Below, piece by piece: positions 58,306 through 64,000 of a stretch of DNA of 64,000 bases. The notes below the pieces were generated by a model that did not search any database, was not told the origin of the DNA, and saw only the letters and a list, made by a program, of their open reading frames with translations. Position 1 is the first letter of the stretch. The number at the start of each line of letters is the position of its first letter. Origin of the DNA: Sulfuriflexus sp. (lineage in GTDB: Bacteria; Pseudomonadota; Gammaproteobacteria; AKS1); contig JAGLUW010000006.1 of assembly GCA_023134145.1 (NCBI GenBank), positions 1 to 64,000 of the forward strand, in the 5' to 3' direction. The translations under genes and the position numbers were made by a program.

Positions 58306-59391
58306 TTAGCAGCCGTCGCCGCAATCTGCGTCTTCGGCTTTTTGTCTGCCGTATAAATCACTATTGCGGTATTCCTTATGTGCATAGCGAATAATCACCA
58401 TGACCACTGCTGCTGCAGGTAAGGCGAGTAACACCCCAACAAAACCAAATAACTGGCCAAAGGCAGCAATAGCAAAGATCACGGCAACCGGATGCAAGCC
58501 AATGCGATCACCAACAAGGAACGGTGTTAACAAGAAACTTTCTAATATTTGGCCAATACCAAACACCACGGCGATAGGCCAAAGATCTGAAACACTCTCA
58601 AATTGAAATACACCGGCAATAGAAGCGAGACCAACACCAATAATCACACCGAGATAAGGTACAAAACTAAGCACACCCGCCGTCATACCAATCAGTAATG
58701 CGTAACTCAAACCGGCCATCCACAGGCCAACCGAATAAAACAAACCCAAACTCAACATAACCAATAACTGTCCGCGCATGAATGCACCTAACACTTCATC
58801 CGCATCACGACTTAATGTTGAAATAAGCGGTTCTAAGTTAGCCGGCAATAGCTCATGAATTTGTTTTACTAATTTATCCCAGTCACGCAACAAGTAAAAA
58901 GTAATTAAAGGGATTAAAATCATATTTGCGAGAACAGCAATTAAGGTCGAACCTGAATGTGTAATTGATTCGAAAATTTGCATCGCGAAACCACCCGCTT
59001 GTTGCCAATTTTCTTGTACAGCTTGTTTTAAATTACCAACATCAGGCACTTCTGAAAGATTAAAACGTTGTTGAACCCATGGCATAGCCACGTTTTGCAA
59101 CCAATCAATGTAGGCAGGCAAGTTACTAAAGAACACGCCAACTTGTTCTGAAATCAATGGCACTAAAATTAATAATAAAATAAGCGCCAGCAATGACAAA
59201 CCAATAAATACAACCATCACCGCCCAGGTACGCGATAATTTATAGGCTTCTAAACGATCAACGAGGGGATCACTAATATAAGCGAGCAAAGCCGCAACTA
59301 AGAAAGGCGTTAATACGGGTGCTAATAAATACAACAATACGCCCGCAGTTAAAAATAATGCTAGTAGTAACCATGAACGTGTATCAGTCAC
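58306..59391 (-). CDS. AI-2E family transporter (PerM-like)
   Basis: Membrane protein of 361 residues with about seven helices, the large central region between helices 3 and 4, and the conserved PLITFYLLRDWDKL and GVLSFVPYLGVIIG segments. The family includes the proposed autoinducer-2 exporter and permease PerM. Position next to hda matches the gammaproteobacterial perM. A short C-terminal cysteine-rich end (DADCGDGC) is unusual. The cargo is not known. Confidence 0.87.
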   Translation of the reverse strand: MTDTRSWLLLALFLTAGVLLYLLAPVLTPFLVAALLAYISDPLVDRLEAYKLSRTWAVMVVFIGLSLLALILLLILVPLISEQVGVFFSNLPAYIDWLQNVAMPWVQQRFNLSEVPDVGNLKQAVQENWQQAGGFAMQIFESITHSGSTLIAVLANMILIPLITFYLLRDWDKLVKQIHELLPANLEPLISTLSRDADEVLGAFMRGQLLVMLSLGLFYSVGLWMAGLSYALLIGMTAGVLSFVPYLGVIIGVGLASIAGVFQFESVSDLWPIAVVFGIGQILESFLLTPFLVGDRIGLHPVAVIFAIAAFGQLFGFVGVLLALPAAAVVMVIIRYAHKEYRNSDLYGRQKAEDADCGDGC

Positions 59392-59432
59392 AATAATTAT
59401 CCCTGTTATTATTTTTCATTCAAAGCAAGTGT

Positions 59433-59984
59433 TTAACTTGCTTGATGCTTAACCGCACGGTGCGTCCAGCGGTATACATAGTCTACGCCACTATACACGG
59501 TTGTGAATAGCACCAAACCGATCATCCCCGTCAATACATTTTCCGGAAGTACGTACACACCAACATGCAACACCACCATGAGAATTAAAACAATCTGCAC
59601 AAAGGTATTGAACTTACTAATGATGCTTGGCTCGGCCTCAAAGACATCAACACGATGATGATAAAGCAAGGCACCAAAGATAATCACCACATCACGTAAC
59701 ACAATCACTGCAACCAACCAGACAGGAATGTGACCCATCCATGCAAGAGTAATATAACAAGACACCTGCAATAATTTATCTGCCAACGGATCTAAAACTG
59801 AACCCCACCAACTTTGCCAGTGATAATGTCTTGCTAAAAAACCATCTAGCGCATCACTCGCTCCGGCAACAGCGAATAAGATCAACGCAAAAGTAAATTG
59901 TTGTTCAGTTAGCAGCCAAACAATCGGCGCAACCAAAATAATACGCAGTACAGTAATCAGGTTCGGAATAAACTGATAATTCAC
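59433..59984 (-). CDS. CDP-alcohol phosphatidyltransferase family protein (PgsA-like)
   Basis: Integral membrane enzyme of 183 residues making an anionic phospholipid from CDP-diacylglycerol. The diagnostic motif with two DxxxD-spaced aspartates is visible in DALDGFLARHYHWQSWWGSV plus the following DPLAD. It probably makes phosphatidylglycerophosphate, but the gene could be a second PgsA-like paralogue. It overlaps the DUF2066 gene upstream by four bases. Confidence 0.85.
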   Translation of the reverse strand: MNYQFIPNLITVLRIILVAPIVWLLTEQQFTFALILFAVAGASDALDGFLARHYHWQSWWGSVLDPLADKLLQVSCYITLAWMGHIPVWLVAVIVLRDVVIIFGALLYHHRVDVFEAEPSIISKFNTFVQIVLILMVVLHVGVYVLPENVLTGMIGLVLFTTVYSGVDYVYRWTHRAVKHQAS

Positions 59985-61072
59985 CGCAACAGCCTGAAGG
60001 TAATATCAGGTGCACTGGTTATATCTCCAAGCGTCGTCTGAGGAATAACCGGCACTATTTTTGGTTCTGCTAAAGCAAACACGCTCTGATTACTCAAGCG
60101 AACAGACTGCAGTAAACTTTGTTGGTCGCCTCGTACCTTAAGCTTAAATAGAATTTGATCATTATCTATTTGACCCGGCTGTATTCGAATCACGCCATCG
60201 AGGCCAGCAAGAAAGCTATCGCTACGCGCATAATCTTCAAGAGTAAACACATCCGTAACCAAGACCATCAACTCACCGGGATTACTCGTTGCTACTCTTA
60301 CAAAGTTACTGGCTAAACTTGAGGCAGCGCCGTCAATACCAAAACCCAATACCGCATCAAAATCACCTTGCTGAGACCAATGCGATTCACGCCCGCCAAG
60401 GTGCAACGTCCAACGCCCTTCCCAACGATTATTACCGATGTCACGTAAACGACCTACAAGTACAGCATCAGCAGCATAACGTTCGGACGCACTTAATATT
60501 GATTCTTGAAACCCACCCAATATGTCGGTAACCCGAACACGTTGCTGATCTTCAAGATCATAAAGCGGTAGATCTAGCGGTATGCCTCGGCGTTTAGACT
60601 GTTCAATCACGATACCGGCAAAAGTCGAATCCTCACTGCTCCCCAATAACTGCCGTTGACTACCTTGCTCAATCACCAACCAAGCCAAGGTCACCGGGCG
60701 ACTACGCCCCCAAATAGGCACATCAATTGAACGTAGCGCCTTATCCAGCGAAACCTGATCAAAGCGCACCCAAAGGTATTTTTGGTTCTCGGCAGCATTA
60801 CGGTAACGATATTGCTGCAAAAACTGGCTACTGCGACTCAATATCTCAGGAATACCTGGAGAAAGAGCAACTTGACCATTACCCGACACCTTAATAAGCA
60901 CCTCGGTCAAGGCTGAACGAATAACGCCACGCCTTTCAGCCCGCCCCTGACTGGTTACTGAAAGCTCGGCTTCATAGAGACCATCGACCTCCACAGCCTG
61001 CAAACTGGCTGAAATCGCCCAAAGCCACCAGCCTAGTAATATATAAGGTATAATTCTTTTCGAGTTGTGCAT
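59981..61072 (-). CDS. DUF2066 domain exported protein
   Basis: A 363-residue protein with a probable signal peptide (about 1-25, ending SLQA). The DUF2066 pattern of LIKVSGN, WLVIEQG and an array of beta strands is present. The family is often encoded beside purM and pgsA-like genes in gammaproteobacteria; its function is unknown. An ATG 39 bases upstream is also open. A TATAAT element lies just before the chosen start, which leaves little room for a leader, so the start is uncertain. Confidence 0.78.
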   Translation of the reverse strand: MHNSKRIIPYILLGWWLWAISASLQAVEVDGLYEAELSVTSQGRAERRGVIRSALTEVLIKVSGNGQVALSPGIPEILSRSSQFLQQYRYRNAAENQKYLWVRFDQVSLDKALRSIDVPIWGRSRPVTLAWLVIEQGSQRQLLGSSEDSTFAGIVIEQSKRRGIPLDLPLYDLEDQQRVRVTDILGGFQESILSASERYAADAVLVGRLRDIGNNRWEGRWTLHLGGRESHWSQQGDFDAVLGFGIDGAASSLASNFVRVATSNPGELMVLVTDVFTLEDYARSDSFLAGLDGVIRIQPGQIDNDQILFKLKVRGDQQSLLQSVRLSNQSVFALAEPKIVPVIPQTTLGDITSAPDITFRLLR

Positions 61073-61185
61073 GAGCTGATTATACCGCATAAGCCGTTTC
61101 ATGCATTGCACTGCCTGAGTTGCCCCGATACCATACGCCTCAGCACCAATCCGACCATTTTAAGATTGAAAACGGAGCCTTAAAA

Positions 61186-62238
61186 GTGAACAAGAAAGAC
61201 CCATCTTCTACAACACCACTCAGTTATCGTGATGCAGGTGTCGATATTGACGCTGGAAACAAGCTCATCGACCACATTAAGCCGATTGCAGCTGCCACCA
61301 AACGAGACGGTGTTGTCAGTGGCCTAGGTGGATTTGGCGCTTTATTTGAGATTCCAAGCCACTATAAGCAACCTATTTTGGTTTCAGGCACCGATGGTGT
61401 TGGCACCAAGCTAAAACTTGCCATTGATTTGAACTTACACAGCACCATCGGCATCGACCTCGTCGCCATGTGTGCCAACGACCTTATTGTTCAAGGCGCG
61501 GAAGCATTATTCTTCCTCGATTACTTTGCCACTGGCAAACTCGATCTCGATGTAGCAACCGATGTGATTAAAGGCATCGGCGTTGGCTGTAAACAAGCTG
61601 GTTGTGCGCTCACCGGTGGTGAAACAGCCGAAATGCCCGGCATGTATGGCAAAGGCGATTACGATCTCGCCGGATTCTGTGTCGGTGTCGTTGAACGTGA
61701 CCAAATTATCGACGGTAGCAAGGTTGCTGCAGGCGATGTGATTCTCGGTATCGCCTCATCCGGCCCACATTCAAATGGCTATTCATTGGTGCGTAAAATT
61801 ATTGAAGTGAGCGGCGCATCATTAACCGATGACTTTGATGGAACAACATTAGGTGAAACCCTATTAGCACCAACGCGCATGTACGTTAAGCCATTACTTG
61901 AGCTTTGCAAACAAGTTGATGTTCACGCCATGGCCCACATCACCGGTGGCGGCTTACCTGAAAACCTACCACGCGTATTACCTGATAATGCCAACGCTAA
62001 AATCGACACCAATAGCTGGCAACGTCCTGCCATTTTTAAATGGTTACAAGAACAAGGCAATGTCGAAGACTTTGAAATGCTACGCACCTTTAACTGTGGT
62101 ATTGGCATGGTGGTGTGTGTTGCCGCTGATGATGCAGAAAAAGCCATGGCGGTTATTACTGAACAAGGTGAACAGGTTGTGCAAATTGGTGAGATTGTTG
62201 CCGGTGATGCCGACAGCCCACGCGTTATCCTCGACTAA
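61186..62238 (+). CDS. purM: phosphoribosylformylglycinamidine cyclo-ligase
   Basis: Forms 5-aminoimidazole ribotide from formylglycinamidine ribotide with ATP. It has 350 residues. The chosen start is the GTG at 61186, with GGAG eight bases upstream; an ATG 66 bases earlier would add a non-homologous leader. The family core starts with [14 protein letters not shown] and includes [25 protein letters not shown] and [12 protein letters not shown]. It pairs with purN nine bases later. Confidence 0.96.
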   Translation: MNKKDPSSTTPLSYRDAGVDIDAGNKLIDHIKPIAAATKRDGVVSGLGGFGALFEIPSHYKQPILVSGTDGVGTKLKLAIDLNLHSTIGIDLVAMCANDLIVQGAEALFFLDYFATGKLDLDVATDVIKGIGVGCKQAGCALTGGETAEMPGMYGKGDYDLAGFCVGVVERDQIIDGSKVAAGDVILGIASSGPHSNGYSLVRKIIEVSGASLTDDFDGTTLGETLLAPTRMYVKPLLELCKQVDVHAMAHITGGGLPENLPRVLPDNANAKIDTNSWQRPAIFKWLQEQGNVEDFEMLRTFNCGIGMVVCVAADDAEKAMAVITEQGEQVVQIGEIVAGDADSPRVILD

Positions 62239-62246
62239 TTAGTACG

Positions 62247-62918
62247 ATGGCGACAACAACACCGATGCAGGTGGTGATATTAATTTCTGGCAGTGGCTCA
62301 AACCTACAAGCCATTATTAATGCGAGCAACGAGAACGACTGCCCCTTCAACATTCGCGCTGTCATTAGTAATCGTCCCGATGTAAAAGGTCTTCAGCGAG
62401 CAAATGCCGCAGGTATTGAAACTCTCGTTATCGATCACAAGCAATTCGATGGTCGTGAAGCCTTTGACCAAGAATTAATGAATCGCATTGATAGTTACCA
62501 ACCTTCACTGGTCGTACTTGCCGGTTTTATGCGTATTCTCACTAGCCAGTTTGTTGAACATTACAGCGGTCAGTTACTGAACATTCATCCTGCGTTGTTA
62601 CCCGACTTTCCTGGGCTCAATACACATGAACGTGCTCTTGAATCTGGTGTCGAACAACATGGCGCCAGTGTGCATTTTGTTACCACTGAGGTCGACGGCG
62701 GCCCCATTGTTTTACAGTCCTCTGTACCGGTGAAAACAGATGACACTGCAGAAACACTTGCAAATAAAGTGCTAGAACAAGAACATATAATCTACCCATT
62801 GGTTATTAAATGGTATGCTGAAAGCCGTTTAGTATTAGAAAATAACAAACCGTTATTTGATGAAAAGGAATTACCCGCCACAGGTTTACAATATGCCGAG
62901 GTTCAAGAAAACCAATAA
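62247..62918 (+). CDS. purN: phosphoribosylglycinamide formyltransferase
   Basis: Transfers formyl from 10-formyltetrahydrofolate to glycinamide ribotide. It has 223 residues. The ligand loop SGSGSNLQAIINA (about 14-26), the catalytic Asn and His in NIHPALLPDFPG, and the Asp in the TEVDGG region are present. It follows purM in the usual order; its last bases overlap the start of the next gene. Confidence 0.96.
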   Translation: MATTTPMQVVILISGSGSNLQAIINASNENDCPFNIRAVISNRPDVKGLQRANAAGIETLVIDHKQFDGREAFDQELMNRIDSYQPSLVVLAGFMRILTSQFVEHYSGQLLNIHPALLPDFPGLNTHERALESGVEQHGASVHFVTTEVDGGPIVLQSSVPVKTDDTAETLANKVLEQEHIIYPLVIKWYAESRLVLENNKPLFDEKELPATGLQYAEVQENQ

Positions 62919-63618
62919 ACTGCTGGTATCGATATTCGCTTCACTGCTATGCCTTATTAGTAGTGTGCCACTACTTGCTGGGCACGACTTCACGCCTTTC
63001 ACCGCCACCTACACAGTTAGCCGCAATGACAGTGAAATAGGTATTCGCACCCATACACTCTCACTACAAAACGAGCTATACACCTACGAAGCAAAAATGC
63101 ACACAACTGGCTGGGCAAGCATATTTAGACCCGGTGAAATTACTGAACGCAGTCAGTGGCGATATAAAAATCAACAAGTGCTGCCCATTAATTATGAGTA
63201 CGACGACAGCAGTAATGAAGATCGTCATACCGTACTTAATTTTGATTGGCCGAATAATTCAGTGACCAACCATGTTGGCAACAAACCGTGGGCGATGAAC
63301 ATACCTAATGGCACGCAAGATAAATTCAGTTACATGCTGGCACTCATGCATGATCTTCAACATGGCGCACAAAATCCTGAATACAAGATCGCCGACGGTG
63401 GTCGATTAAAAACTTACCAATTCAAGGCATTAGGAACCGAGGTAATTGAAACACCTGCGGGGAAATTTAAGGCGCTCAAATTACAACGTATACGTGTTGG
63501 CAAGAAGAACCGTATTACCTATCTTTGGTGTTTACCCGAAAAATACTACCTACCTATCAAGATCGAACGTCATAAACGCGGCAATGTTTATACTATGGAG
63601 TTAAATAAACTAAAGTAA
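62893..63618 (+). CDS. DUF3108 domain exported protein
   Basis: A 241-residue protein from the ATG at 62893, inside the end of purN. A signal peptide covers about 1-30. The DUF3108 domain follows as beta strands with YTVSRND, WRYKNQQVLPINYEY and WCLPEKYYLPIKIERHKRG. The family is common in the outer envelope of gammaproteobacteria and often follows purN; its function is unknown. Confidence 0.86.
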   Translation: MPRFKKTNKLLVSIFASLLCLISSVPLLAGHDFTPFTATYTVSRNDSEIGIRTHTLSLQNELYTYEAKMHTTGWASIFRPGEITERSQWRYKNQQVLPINYEYDDSSNEDRHTVLNFDWPNNSVTNHVGNKPWAMNIPNGTQDKFSYMLALMHDLQHGAQNPEYKIADGGRLKTYQFKALGTEVIETPAGKFKALKLQRIRVGKKNRITYLWCLPEKYYLPIKIERHKRGNVYTMELNKLK

Positions 63619-63620
63619 CT

Positions 63621-63638
63621 AAAATACTTAAGTATTTT
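63621..63638 (+). terminator. AT-rich palindrome after the DUF3108 gene
   Basis: AAAATACTTAAGTATTTT is a perfect 18-base palindrome that starts two bases after the stop codon. The run of T is on its right arm. A weak terminator is plausible. Confidence 0.4.
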
Positions 63639-63762
63639 GCCATAATATCCTACAAAATTTGATTCATATCATGTATTTATACTGTCACAACTATACTATG
63701 CTATGTAACAAATATAAATAAAGCGATTGATCATACTGGCGCGTATAGCCAACTTTAAAATC

Positions 63763-64000
63763 ATGCCATCAAAAAACACATCATCCTTATACCCTGACTC
63801 TTTTAATAAAATCAATTTCATGGATAAGCGCCTGATTATCTTTGTTGTAATTATTGTTGTAGGGCTAATTGTCTCCGCGAATTTACTTTTATCAGTAGGC
63901 AAAACATCCAAGGTGTATCTTCAACTCGATACCGCTAACCAATTGCTACGTACCACCCAAGAATTCCAAATTCAATATGACGAAGCACATGCTGCAATTA
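63763..64000 (+). CDS. N-terminal part of a membrane protein, probably a sensor (cut by window end)
   Basis: An open frame starts at ATG 63763 and runs off the window edge. The first 79 residues show a short polar N terminus, a strong membrane helix at about 24-44 (RLIIFVVIIVVGLIVSANLLL) and the start of a helical periplasmic region. An alternative ATG at 63820 fits the helix as well. This layout is usual for sensor kinases, chemoreceptors or diguanylate cyclases, but the domain that would decide is outside the window. Confidence 0.6.
   Translation, partial: MPSKNTSSLYPDSFNKINFMDKRLIIFVVIIVVGLIVSANLLLSVGKTSKVYLQLDTANQLLRTTQEFQIQYDEAHAAI

Overview
The window is a chromosomal segment of a gammaproteobacterium. 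The evidence is gene order: pcnB-folK-dNK-panB-panC-panD, lptF/lptG divergent from pepA-holC-valS, ilvI-ilvN-ilvC, and purM-purN divergent from a DUF2066/CDP-alcohol transferase/PerM/hda block are typical of that class. Two chemoreceptor genes with sigma-28-type promoters point to a flagellated cell. A full cbb3 oxidase locus with an FNR/Anr box points to microaerobic respiration. The lineage below class level cannot be fixed from this sequence.

Layout. 1-6.8 kb (mostly minus): rhomboid protease, PilZ protein, and the pcnB-folK-deoxynucleoside kinase-panB-panC-panD run. 6.9-10.5 kb: two chemoreceptors. 10.6-18.9 kb: RDD protein, lptG/lptF, pepA, holC, a small unknown gene, valS. 19.0-20.8 kb: a coiled-coil secreted protein, then an AT-rich stretch with small genes separated by integron attC-like sites and no integrase. 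20.8-23.6 kb: DUF2970 protein, GH13 glycosidase, aldose-1-epimerase-like protein. 23.6-33.4 kb: cytochrome cbb3 locus (ccoS-ccoI minus; Yip1-ccoN-O-Q-P, small membrane protein, ccoG-ccoH, TauE/SafE protein plus). 33.4-39.8 kb (minus): coiled-coil membrane protein, VWA protein with a PAEE-type repeat, prfC, rimI, uracil-DNA glycosylase. 39.8-46.5 kb (minus): leuA with a leucine leader peptide, pssA, a Psd-like protein, ilvC, ilvN, ilvI. 46.7-50.4 kb: two DUF4124 proteins, proS, lytic transglycosylase. 50.4-53.7 kb (minus): adaptor/TolC pair and two thioredoxin-fold proteins. 53.8-57.6 kb: aspartase/fumarase family enzyme, LysM lipoprotein, ArsC-like protein, WrbA, DUF2069 protein. 57.6-63.6 kb: hda, PerM, CDP-alcohol phosphatidyltransferase, DUF2066 protein, purM-purN, DUF3108 protein. 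The window ends inside a membrane protein gene.

Most of the segment is ordinary core genome. The observations I rate highest are the attC-like cassette cluster at 19.9-20.8 kb, an 18-residue leucine-rich leader ORF before leuA, a PSD-B-type decarboxylase homologue with Gly-Ala where the family self-cleaves at Gly-Ser, two sigma-28-type promoters before the chemoreceptors, and a perfect FNR/Anr box before the cbb3 operon.
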